A DNA stretch of 28,165 nucleotides, from the NCBI GenBank assembly GCA_023212725.1, contig JALBYF010000115.1, positions 1 to 28,165 on the forward strand. Reading direction: 5' to 3'. The position numbers and the translations under genes are program-made. Under the pieces are notes generated by a model, which worked only from the letters and a program-made list of their open reading frames with translations, was not told where the DNA came from and searched no databases. Below, one piece after another: positions 1 to 9,000 of the stretch. This DNA comes from Tranzscheliella williamsii (lineage: Eukaryota; Basidiomycota; Ustilaginomycetes; Ustilaginales; Ustilaginaceae). Positions within the stretch are counted from its first letter, which is position 1. The number at the start of each line of letters is the position of its first letter.

Positions 1-370
1 GTAGAGTCGTCTAGACCGTCTCGGTCGCCACGTCGATCTACCGGGCACGCTTTCGCTGCAATCTGAATGCCATCCCAACTTCAAAAGCACCATCATTCAC
101 CGCATTGCCGACCCCGCCTGCTCACACAACATATGTGATTCGGATAGTATGCAATTCGTGACCGGTCAGGAAAGGGGGTACGCACGAGCGAGAGGACATA
201 AGGCGGGGTGGAAAAGAACAAGACCTGTGTCGAAGCTGTGGACGGAAGAAAGGGAAGTATTACTACAAGCCAAGACAAGAGGCAAAGGGTGGGTGTAGAC
301 GGGCTGCGGGAGGCGCAGGGATAAGAGTACAGAGAGCGAGGTGGGCAGCCGAGGGCCACGTCGGCTTGCT
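1..370. other. Left-edge non-coding stretch, 3' of NOP58
   Basis: This stretch lies downstream of the NOP58 stop codon. I see no convincing reading frame, tRNA, repeat or hairpin of note. It probably holds the NOP58 3' UTR and part of the spacer to the next gene outside the window. The only long frame here (minus, 93-359) has no recognisable motif. Confidence 0.5.
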
Positions 371-2219
371 CTACTCCTTCTTGGACTTCTTTTTCTTGCT
401 CGATCCTGGCTCCGACTTGCTGGGGGTGGCGCTGACTTCCGCCTCGTCGGCCGAGCGCTTCTTCTTGTCCTTCTTCTCCTTCTTGGGTGTCTCGACGCCG
501 TTGGTCTCGCCGTCTTTCTTGGACTTCTTGAGCGCCTTGCGCTCCTCTTTCGACAACTTGTCCTCGCCGTCGGCTTCCGAAGCGGCAGCCGGGGTGCCGG
601 GCTCCGAAGCGGCGACCTCCGACTTGCGAGACTTTTTGAGCGCCTTTCGCTCCTCCTTGCTCAGCTTCTTCTCGTCCACATCGTCCCCAGCCGGCTTGGA
701 TGGTGTCGCAGGAGCCATGGAAGGAGCAAGGTGAGCAGCCGCCGCCACGTCGCTCGGCCCAGCAGCATCGGCAGCGGCGTTGTAAGATCGTCCGCCGGCT
801 TCCATCTGGAACGGCTTCTGCTTGTACCCCTGGTCTCCAGCAGCGGTCCTTGCTGAGCGCATGCCCGACAATCCGCTTTGCATCTCCAATGCACGCAACC
901 GCGACTCGAGTTTGGCTCGAGCCTCGATACCGACGGTAGGGACGCCCTCGTCCGCCTTGGAGTCAGCATCGGACAGGGCGTCCAAGCGAATAGAGAGAGC
1001 GGCCTTGGTGGCCACCATTCGGGCCATCTTACCCTTCAGCTTCTGTGGCGCTTGTCCAACCAAAGAAGTGTGGTAGATGAGACCGTATTTAGGTGTGTCG
1101 TGCTTGGTTTTGAGCGCTCGGAATAGCGCCTTTTCGGCACCAAGGATCTGGACGGTGGAAGCAGGGTGCTTGGCAAGGTTCATCAGCGAACCGGCATGGC
1201 TAATCAGTCGGGCACCAACCAGATCGCCAACAAGGGCAGTAAGGTTGGGGGCGATCGCTGCCATTCGGTTCTGAAGGTACTGGTAGAGCTGGGCGCGGTA
1301 TTGAGTGATGGAGATGACCTGGTCACAGAGACTCCAGATGTGTTCCAGATCGGACTCCGAGATCTCGGTACCCATCGAAATTTCCGCAGCGGCTTTCAGG
1401 GTCTCTTCGATTTCCTCGGGCAAGATCTCGCTGAAGTCGGTGGACGAAGCGCCAGTTCGGAATCCCATGGCGCGAATGACCTTGGCATAAGCCATGTTGT
1501 CGGTAATGATCTTGCCCATCTCGGGGAAGTGCCATCCATACCACTCCTTGACTCGCATGGCGTAAATGTTGATCTCCTTGTCCAAATCGTCGAGCAAGCC
1601 AATGGCCTGAACTACCATGGTGTCTACTTTGTCAGGGCTGAACTTGAGCTTATAACGACTCAAGCTGTGGGAGAGACCAAGGCTCATGGTGTTAAGATCA
1701 CGGGGGTCCAGCGACTCCTCGGCTGACGACGAGGAGAGCAAAGAGGCGAGGTTCTCTCGGATGCCTCGGTACAGGTCAAGCAGTTCGGTATCATAAGTGA
1801 CCTGAATGCCGAGCTTCTTAGCAATGTTGGAAGCTGTGATCCCAGAGACGGAAAAGAGGTGAGCAGGTTAGTATAAGATAGATAACGTTGAAGAAAAAGA
1901 CCGAGGCGCGGCAATACCTACCAAGCTTGGACTCGGCAACGATGAGGTTCTCCTTGCCCTTTCCTTTGCCTTCGACGATCTCGTCGGTGAGGAACTTCTT
2001 AAGGCTTTTGCTCATCTTGCCCTCATTGATGTCACTGATGTCCGAGACCGCTTCGGCAGTGTTGGTGAAACGGTGGATGGCGGAAAGCTTAAGGAGGTTG
2101 TTGGCGCCCTCAGCGCTGTCGAGCGATTCATGAAGGTTCTTGGTAGATTCGAGCTTCGACTGGTCCGAGACATTGAAGAGGCAGAAGCCCACAGCGGTCT
2201 CAAAGAGGACCTTGACCAT
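371..2219 (-). CDS. NOP58: Nucleolar protein NOP58, core box C/D snoRNP protein
   Basis: NOP58 is a core protein of box C/D snoRNPs, which guide rRNA 2'-O-methylation and pre-rRNA processing in the nucleolus; it pairs with Nop56, Nop1/fibrillarin and Snu13. Exons read 2219-1922 and 1833-371 on the minus strand, joined as codon G|CT, giving 586 residues. The N-terminus (VLFETAVGF, about residues 4-12) matches the NOP5 N-terminal domain. The Nop RNP-binding domain includes [16 protein letters not shown] at about 294-309 and [20 protein letters not shown] following. The tail from about residue 480 is rich in Lys, Glu and Ser, as in yeast Nop58, and ends KKKKSKKE. It contains a 15-residue motif twice ([13 protein letters not shown](R/K)K). 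The start was chosen because the conserved N-terminus begins there and -3 is A. It diverges from RPT2. Confidence 0.96.
515..667 (-). repeat. Duplicated Lys-rich motif in the NOP58 tail
   Basis: Two copies of a 15-residue motif, [15 protein letters not shown] (residues 489-503, DNA 623-667) and [15 protein letters not shown] (525-539, DNA 515-559), lie 36 residues apart and differ at one position. Eukaryotic Nop56 and Nop58 tails commonly carry KKE/KKD-type repeats, so this is a local variation of a known theme. It probably acts as a basic, disordered nucleolar-targeting tail. Confidence 0.85.
1834..1921 (-). other. NOP58 intron (88 nt)
   Basis: The minus strand shows donor GTAGGT at 1921, branch motif TACTAAC at 1873-1867, a pyrimidine-rich stretch and acceptor CACAG ending at 1834. 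Removal joins K-L to A-S-N-I-A-K-K-L-G and restores the NOP58 frame. Without splicing the frame runs into an unrelated sequence and stops. The intron shows no box C (RTGATGA) motif, so it does not appear to host a snoRNA. Confidence 0.95.
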
Positions 2220-2320
2220 GCTGGCAAACTGACCCTGCCGTAGGCGAAACGAGCAACAGAAGAGAAAGGGTTCGCACGGCGGGGGATGTCCGAGCTTCAA
2301 GCTTCAGTCCTGGCGGCCTT

Positions 2321-2341
2321 CTACTTCTGCTGTAGAAGTAG
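2321..2341. repeat. Perfect 8-bp inverted repeat upstream of NOP58
   Basis: CTACTTCT (2321-2328) and AGAAGTAG (2334-2341) are exact reverse complements separated by 5 nt. The pair lies about 100 nt upstream of the NOP58 start, so it could be an mRNA leader hairpin or a palindromic protein-binding site. Function is unknown. Confidence 0.6.
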
Positions 2342-2767
2342 GGTGTAGGGATGAAGCAGGCTCGAGCTAGTAAGCAACAGGGATGGACAAGAGGGATAGG
2401 TGGTTGGCAGAAGATGGAGAGCGCTTCAGTCTGCTTTGGCTGTCCTAAGCTACTGCTGTTCTCCGTTGGCTTGCAGCTTCCTTCCGAGATGGAATTTTTT
2501 CATTCCTGATTCTCAAATGTCATTGTTAGCATATTCTAGTATCTCAAGCACTTGCAAAGCCCATCCGTAATTCCCCTCTCTAGCGATCTGTATTCGTAAT
2601 TCCATTTCTGGTCAAAGATGAACGAATTGCTGAAGGCTCGCTGGTCTGGCTGCGAAAATATGCGATTCCAAATTTTTTCTGATTTCGTCCGGCCCTCAAG
2701 CCAAGGTCACGCTCTCCGCCTCGCCTTTTGTTTCTCTGGCGACCTTCGATCGAGCGCTTGTCATCCT

Positions 2768-2773
2768 TATAAA
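2768..2773 (+). promoter_or_regulatory. Candidate TATA box for RPT2
   Basis: The sequence TATAAA occurs inside CTTATAAATC, about 280 nt upstream of the RPT2 start codon. The distance would leave a leader of roughly 200-250 nt, which is plausible. No experimental start site is available, and the motif could occur by chance. Confidence 0.35.
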
Positions 2774-3049
2774 TCATATCGCCTTCACTTGTCGTACGTA
2801 TCAGTGTGACTGTTAGCTGCCCTCACTGAGAACGAACGCGCGTCCGATCGCTGAGTGTGAGTGTGAGTGTCTCCAGAACTCCACCTGCCCGACCTGTTGC
2901 TTTCCACGAGTCGCAGCGCAGTCACATACCTGCTGAATCTCACTCACAACGCACACCTAACCGTCTACAAGTTAGTTCTACATCCATCTCGCGTCTCCCC
3001 TTCCTTTCACGTTCAGCTTACTCGGCGTCCTTGAAGTCCGGGCAGCATC

Positions 3050-4369
3050 ATGGGTCAGGCTCCGAGCGGCGGAGCGCCCGGTCGCGGACCTCCCAAGGGC
3101 AATAAGAAAGACCAGCAGAAAAAATGGGAACCGCCTCTGCCCACCCGAGTGGGGAAGAAGAAGAAGCGAGGGCCCGACTCGTCATCCAAGCTTCCAGCCG
3201 TGTACCCCAACACCAGATGCCGCTTGAAGCTGCTCAAGCTGGAGAGAATCAAGGATCATCTGCTGCTCGAAGAGGAATTCGTGCAAAACCAGGAGCGACT
3301 CAAACCGCAAGAGGACAAGGATGCGGAGGAAAGGACAAGGCTCGATGACCTTCGTGGCAGCCCCATGGCTGTGGGAACGCTCGAAGAGATTATTGACGAC
3401 GAACATGCTATCGTCAGTAGCGCCACCGGCCCAGAGTACTATGTCAGCATCATGAGCTTCGTGGATAAGGATTTGCTTGAGCCCGGTTGCAGCGTTCTGC
3501 TTCACCACAAGGCTATGGCCATTGTAGGTGTCCTCTCCGACGATGCTGACCCTATGGTCAGCGTGATGAAGCTCGATAAAGCTCCGTCGGAGAGTTATGC
3601 CGATATCGGTGGTCTGGAGACGCAGATTCAGGAGATCAAGGAGGCGGTCGAGCTGCCTCTGACGCATCCTGAATTGTACGAAGAGATGGGCATCAAGCCG
3701 CCCAAGGGTGTTATTCTTTACGGTGTTCCGGGTACGGGCAAGACGCTGCTTGCCAAGGCCGTTGCCAACCAAACATCGGCCACGTTCCTGCGCGTCGTTG
3801 GCTCGGAACTGATCCAGAAATACCTTGGAGATGGTCCCAAGCTGGTCCGAGAACTCTTCCGTGTCGCCGAAGAGCATGCACCAAGTATTGTCTTCATCGA
3901 CGAGATCGACGCCGTCGGTACTAAGCGTTACGACTCTAATTCGGGAGGCGAGCGAGAAATTCAGAGAACCTTGCTCGAGTTGCTCAATCAGCTGGATGGT
4001 TTCGACACTAGGCACGACGTCAAGGTGATTATGGCAACAAACAGAATTGAGTCACTCGACCCTGCGCTCATCCGCCCTGGGCGAATCGACCGAAAGATCG
4101 AATTCCCTCTGCCAGATCAGAAGACAAAGATGCACATTTTCAAGCTGCACACGTCAAGGATGAGCCTTGACTCTGACGTGAACCTCGAAGAGTTTGTCGC
4201 CATGAAGGACGATCTTTCGGGTGCCGACATCAAATCCCTCGTTACTGAAGCTGGTCTTTTAGCTTTGCGAGAGCGACGGATGCGAGTCACCAAGAAGGAC
4301 TTTACAACCGCCAGGGAACGCGTTATCGACAGGAAGAATGAGGGCACGCCTGAAGGTCTCTATCTGTAA
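3050..4369 (+). CDS. RPT2: 26S proteasome regulatory ATPase subunit RPT2 (PSMC1, subunit 4)
   Basis: RPT2 is one of six AAA+ ATPases in the ring of the 19S proteasome particle; it unfolds ubiquitinated substrates and opens the 20S gate. The single-exon frame gives 439 residues, the family's usual length. It starts MGQAPSGG, a typical N-myristoylation signal (Gly2) also present in yeast and human Rpt2. An OB-fold region follows. The AAA+ domain has Walker A GVPGTGKT at about 225-232, Walker [10 protein letters not shown] at about 279-287, and the second region of homology with arginine fingers ([15 protein letters not shown]). The C-terminus is LYL, the hydrophobic-Tyr-any (HbYX) tail that docks into 20S pockets. 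The ATG context has A at -3. The assignment is essentially certain from near-identity to known Rpt2 in the ATPase core. Confidence 0.98.
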   Translation: MGQAPSGGAPGRGPPKGNKKDQQKKWEPPLPTRVGKKKKRGPDSSSKLPAVYPNTRCRLKLLKLERIKDHLLLEEEFVQNQERLKPQEDKDAEERTRLDDLRGSPMAVGTLEEIIDDEHAIVSSATGPEYYVSIMSFVDKDLLEPGCSVLLHHKAMAIVGVLSDDADPMVSVMKLDKAPSESYADIGGLETQIQEIKEAVELPLTHPELYEEMGIKPPKGVILYGVPGTGKTLLAKAVANQTSATFLRVVGSELIQKYLGDGPKLVRELFRVAEEHAPSIVFIDEIDAVGTKRYDSNSGGEREIQRTLLELLNQLDGFDTRHDVKVIMATNRIESLDPALIRPGRIDRKIEFPLPDQKTKMHIFKLHTSRMSLDSDVNLEEFVAMKDDLSGADIKSLVTEAGLLALRERRMRVTKKDFTTARERVIDRKNEGTPEGLYL

Positions 4370-4784
4370 CTATCCGTTCTCTCCCCGCAACTTGCATTCC
4401 CATTATTTTTCACCCACGGCACCTTTGCGGCTTCCCTATCGTCCCTGTTTGTGCCCGGCTTCGATCGTCACTGCGCCTTCGGTTTCATGCTAGCCTGGTG
4501 AGGTCTGTGCTTATCACCGACACATGAACATCATGATCGACTGGCAATCACGTTTGAGTGTGGTAGGCTGTTTCATGAATCAGTCGCCTCGGGAGTCGGC
4601 CGGAACAATAGGAAATTTCCAGGACGTTGAGCTATGCCATATTCGCAATTGGGAAAGTGTGGCTTCTTGCTCAGCCAACGCTTGCAGTATCCAACATATC
4701 ATCAGCTCAGCCTTTGAGCCTTACTGCGGTGTCGACGTTGGTCACTAGAGCGGGTGCACGGCGCGCAGGAGCAGACGTAGCAAG
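4370..4784. other. RPT2-TIM22 spacer
   Basis: These 415 bp hold the RPT2 3' UTR and the TIM22 promoter. I see no gene, clear TATA box or repeat. A short frame at 4524-4748 has no recognisable motif. Confidence 0.5.
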
Positions 4785-5527
4785 ATGTCGGTGAAGATGC
4801 CCATGGTGGCGCCTGTCTATCTGCCGGGGACGGAGCCGTTGCCGGCGGGGATGACGGAGGCGGACCGGGAGCAGATTGCGCAGGTGGCGCGGTGGAATCG
4901 GTATGCGAACATGGGTATGGAGTCGTGTGTCTTCAAGTGCGGCATGTCGGGCGCGGCGGGGTTTGGGCTGGGAGCGTTTTTCTCGCTCATGTCGACGAGT
5001 TTTGCGGTGGACGATCCGCTGCGGCGGACCACGCTTGCGGCGAACGGGCTGGACGCTGCCAAGGGCGCTGGCGACATGACCACCATGCAGAGCACCAAGG
5101 AGTTCTTCAAGCAGACCGGCAAGTCCATGTACCGCTCCGGTAAGGGTTTTGGCAAGGTCGGCGCGCTCTACTCCGGCATCGAATGCTGCATCGAAGCGGT
5201 ACGTCTCCCCTGCACTCCCTCGCGCGCGCGCATCCACCCAGCTGACCCTCCCACCCTTTTCACCACTCAGTTTCGAGCAAAAAACGACATCTACAATCCC
5301 GTAGCCGCAGGTTTTGCCGCAGGCGCCATTCTCGCCAGAAACGCAGGCCCCAAAGCCGCGATGGGCGGTGGCGTCGCCTTCGCTGCGTTCTCGGGCGCTA
5401 TCGATCTCTAGTGCGTCGCTCCGTCCGCGTGTGGAAGCTGCCGTACACCCCGCTGACCACTTGCCCTTCCTTTGCCCCCTTCACCCCCCCACACAGCCTC
5501 AGGCGCGAGATTCCAGACGAAGACTGA
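4785..5527 (+). CDS. TIM22: Mitochondrial inner membrane translocase subunit TIM22
   Basis: TIM22 forms the channel of the carrier translocase that inserts multi-spanning carrier proteins into the mitochondrial inner membrane. My model has three exons, 4785-5198, 5271-5410 and 5497-5527, giving 194 residues. The family signature is clear: MESCVFKCGMSGAAGFGLGAFF at about 45-66, the conserved loop RAKNDIYNPVAAGF at about 140-153, and AGPKAAMGGGVAFAAFSGAIDLYL near the end. Cys48 and Cys52, with Cys134 and Cys135, sit where yeast Tim22 has its disulfide cysteines. Exon 3 adds Y-LRREIPDED, completing the usual IDLYxxxE-type tail. Unspliced, the frame would stop at a TAG spanning the exon 2/intron 2 border. 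The start has A at -3. Convergent with the PHD-finger gene. Confidence 0.94.
5199..5270 (+). other. TIM22 intron 1 (72 nt, in frame, no stop)
   Basis: Donor GTACGT at 5199, branch-like GCTGAC at 5241-5246 and acceptor CTCAG ending at 5270. Length is 72 nt, a multiple of three, and it has no stop in the TIM22 frame, so it can be mistaken for coding sequence. The 24 residues it would add break a region that is uninterrupted in Tim22 homologues, just before the conserved RAKNDIYN motif. Confidence 0.9.
5411..5496 (+). other. TIM22 intron 2 (86 nt, TAG across donor)
   Basis: Donor GTGCGT at 5411, branch-like GCTGAC at 5452-5457, a pyrimidine tract and acceptor CACAG ending at 5496. The last two exon bases TA plus the donor G make a TAG. 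Splicing turns this into TAC (Tyr) and adds ten residues before TGA at 5525-5527. Both TIM22 introns share the GCTGAC branch motif. Confidence 0.85.
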
Positions 5528-6014
5528 GCGTCTAGCTACCCCAGGCAGCAAGATCGACGCTCCAGCATCCTGCACCCCTCCAGCATTCGATAGACTGATA
5601 CTGGTACCAGCGACCATCGACTCTCCGTGCTGCCAAGTCGCTCACCTACTCAAAACGCCGCATCACCGCGGTCAACGGACCCCCACCTCGCACCGCTCCC
5701 TCTCTGTACTTTTAGCCACAGTATCCATCGCCTAAATCGTTGCGTTTTTCTTAGAAACAAGACGACAACAGTCTCGAGCAGGCTGTGACTCGTTCGACTA
5801 CTCCCACTCGCTGAGCCGCCGGGTGGCCAGCCATGGTCTGCAAGGTTATCTGGGAAGGCACGAAAGCAGACAGCGCAGCACAAGCCAGACGTTATGAGGC
5901 AAGTGGATGTTATGCGGAGATGCGAGACAAAGACAAAAAACAAAGGAGCGTGAACATAGCTATGCAGATTAGCAGTGATAAGAGATCGCATCGACAATGC
6001 GGCATAATGGTACA
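5528..6014. other. Convergent 3' region between TIM22 and the PHD gene
   Basis: About 490 bp contain the two 3' UTRs. I see no gene, RNA or repeat in this stretch. Confidence 0.5.
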
Positions 6015-9000
6015 TCAAGACCAATCCAGGACATCGTCCAGATCGAGGCCAATGCCCAGGCCCATAGGCATTTCGGAAGAAACTTGTCGGTGCTTGCCCA
6101 CCGCACTGCTGGACGAGACTGAGGCCGATCGGTCGGCGCTGAAAGAACCTTTGGGCTGGGAGTCGGTTCCGAGTGCTCGGTGCAAACGCGCCGAGGAGCC
6201 AACCGCGGGAAGGCCCCAACCGAGATGGCTCGGAACGCGTTCACGTACGTGATGCGATTGCATGTATCGCGGACTGCCGTGGTCAAGCGTGGGAGTACGC
6301 GGAAAAGGTGATGACGAAGGCGGGAAATCATCGCTGCTGTCATACCTTCCTGCTCGCAGCGAGGAAGCGCTGGCCTGCCTCGGCTGCAATTCTGGCGTCT
6401 TCAACAACGAGCTCGACCACGGGGTGCCAAAGCCCGATGTTTGTCGAGCACGGACAGCCTTGGTGCTCGAGGTGGGTGACTGCAACTGCCATGCTCGGCT
6501 GTTGCTGTAATGGCTGTCGCTACCGAGATGATCGTCGAGACCATCAATGTAGCCGCTGCTGTAGACCAGGCTCGGCAAGCTGGTAGAAGGCTCAGTTGTA
6601 AAGGCACCTGACAAGAAGTCTCGACCGGGTGTAAGCAGCCCTCCACTGAAAGAATCGACCCGTTGATGTCGGCCTGCCGATCGTGAAGGCGTCTGGCTAT
6701 CAGCATGCGGATAGCCGGCTCGGTAGGCCCATGAGCCACCCGAAGCGAGGCGAGAAGGAGTAGAGAACATATCGGCGTGACCAGTCTCGTCGTCCGTCAG
6801 AGCCAGCGACAGAGGAGCTTGGTTGCTTGCTTTTCGACCGGAAGCATGGCGACTTGGGGTGCTCAACCCGAGCAAGCGAGGCGATGGTGTTGTGTAGCGC
6901 TCAGACCTCTGATTGTTCCGAACCGGTTCCCAGTCAGCACGCGAGAAGCCAGCCAGCAAGCTTGGTGTTGTGCTAGAGTCAGTAAAGTCGACACTAGCCT
7001 CGCTTGACTTGGAAGGTGTCTCGTGTACCGCCGGTCGCACTCCTGCTGAGGCTGTGGTGCTTTTCCGTGCAAGCGGCGAGCCGGGCTCGTTCATGCGCCA
7101 ACCGACCCTCTCAGCTCGAGAACGGCCGTAACCTTGTCGCTTGATAGTGCTTCGGCCACCCTGGTCGCCGGCCGACAGCAGCGGAGGGCTGGGGGCTAAT
7201 GCGATCGATGATGTCACAGCGACGCCGCGTCGATGGATGGGAGTACCCGTAGGCAGAGTAAAAACAGGTTCCTGACCGGACAGGGCAGCTCGAATACCCT
7301 CTGGTGTGCTGAGATCGGCATAGGAAGATATTGTGGTCGGACGAGACGAAGTGGGAGAAAGGTATTCTGTCACTGCGGCATCGCAGCAATCGTCGCAGTA
7401 CCATTCGTCGTCAAGGTCGCTAACATTGTTGATTCCGACACATGGAAGGTGAAGCCACAGCTTGCAACTGTCACACTGTACCACGATGATAGAGTCATCT
7501 CTGATGCCGCACTTACAGCCAAAGATGGCGCTGGTGTCAGACCGAGCCAAGGAGGCTCCAGTAGCGACAGACTTTCGTGAGGATGAAGCGATCAAGGCTG
7601 GCACTTTCGGCTTGCGTCCACGCTTTTTGGCAGGACTCTGCAGCGCACCAGGATGCTTGCCCTTTCTTTCCCGTTTTGAAGGACTGGTGCCTGCGCTGCC
7701 GCGGGCGTTACGACGCCCCTGCTGTTTGCGAGCACGATCGAGAAGTGCCTTGGCGACCATCGGATGATGATGGAATGGGGCGGACGTTTCGCCGTCGGCT
7801 CGTTTCTCCCCTTCATCGTTGGAGTCTGTCTCTAGCCATCGCTGGATGCCTTGCTTGCGCTGTTCTTTGATCTCGTCAATTTGCTTCCCAGCGGCAGCCC
7901 AGGGACCAGAAGGGCAATCTGGCCAGTCCAGAGTGGGAAGATTGATTCGGCAGCTGTGCGCTCCTCCAAGCCGCGGCGCCCAAGTAGATACGCCAGATTG
8001 CGGCGCGGTCTGTGAATCCGGTGTCTGCGAGAGGGACAGTAGGGCCTGTTGGGTTTCTGTCGCCTCCAGGACCGTAGCATAATCAGCGGTTTTTCGGTGC
8101 TCTTTCACGGGAGAAGACAGCTCTGAGGCCGGGAACTGGGACGAGAGCGAAAAGCTGGGGGAAGCTCCCGATAAAGATGGAGTGCCTACCGAGGTGGGCT
8201 CTGTCGATGATCCCCCGGAGCTATGAGCGGAGGACTCCTCGGAATCCGAACCTCGAAGTAGCCCAGACTCACGATCAGCGAGGGCTGGATCTCTTTCGCG
8301 TCCGTTTGCGAAATCGGGGACGGAGCCAAGTTCCGAGATTTGCTGCACATAGTCACGATGCACGGCTACCCGTCCAAGACCTTCCACCTCGATCGGGACA
8401 AGTTTTGCGTCTTGCGTCACAAGGGGTGACGAGATGTCGACGAAAGCTGCTAGTGCATGTCGGATCGCAGACTGAGGAGTCATCATGGGAGTGTCGAATG
8501 TGCGAGGTGAGAAACCAGGGGAGCCACCCAGGCAATCATCCACGGGAACCGAGCTGACCATGGCCGCCGAAGCCCAGCCCGCCGTATCGACAAGGCTGCG
8601 TTGTGAATGTTGCAATTCGGAGGTAAAGGTGGTACATGCCTTGCGCTTCGTTGGCGAGATTACTGTGGCCAGTTGGCTCTTGTTTGACTGGTGGAAGTTA
8701 TGGGGCGCCGGTGCCTTCTCGCCGGTCAGAAGTGGCGAGCCCCAGCCCAGGTTTACATTGGCCATCCTTCGGCCTCTTCTGGGCGTCAAGAGCACGCCCG
8801 AAGCTGGCTCCTTCTCCTGATCCGCTAGGGTTGTCTTCGAGCTTGAGGCAAAAGAGGGTGACTGGTCAGCACGTCTAGAAACGGTCAATGAGGGGGGCGG
8901 AAGCACGGCCTGGTCATGGTCTGATGGTGCTCTCGAGTTCATGACAGCGTCCATAATGCTCGCTTTGCTGGTTGTGCGTTTAAGAGGGCTGCCAGTCTTC

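Larger units (their letters stand above)
2220..3049. promoter_or_regulatory. Shared divergent promoter of NOP58 and RPT2
   Basis: About 830 bp separate the two divergent start codons, and no gene is visible between them. It contains a TATAAA at 2768-2773, about 280 nt upstream of the RPT2 ATG. It has two A/T runs like the yeast ribosome-biogenesis RRPE element (2491-2506 and 2668-2681). A perfect hairpin lies at 2321-2341, about 100 nt upstream of the NOP58 ATG. The stretch before RPT2 is rich in pyrimidines, typical of fungal leaders. The yeast proteasome element GGTGGCAAA was not seen on either strand. Confidence 0.6.

Noticed and set aside
341..856. Plus-strand frame of 171 codons rich in Leu and Arg
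   Set aside because: It is the antisense shadow of the NOP58 Lys/Ser-rich tail and first Nop-domain bases; no family motif.
1834..1921. Possible intronic snoRNA in NOP58
   Set aside because: The intron is only 88 nt and shows no box C motif or terminal stem.
3182..4015. Minus-strand frame of 277 codons
   Set aside because: It lies opposite RPT2, whose ATPase motifs are unmistakable; the antisense frame follows from codon bias.
6241..6252. 12-bp palindrome TCACGTACGTGA
   Set aside because: It lies within the PHD gene's coding sequence near its C-terminus; one palindrome of this size is not unusual in 28 kb.
7512..7517. GTAAGT donor-like hexamer in the PHD gene
   Set aside because: It encodes the C-K-C of the PHD finger; splicing there would destroy the domain, and the frame continues cleanly.
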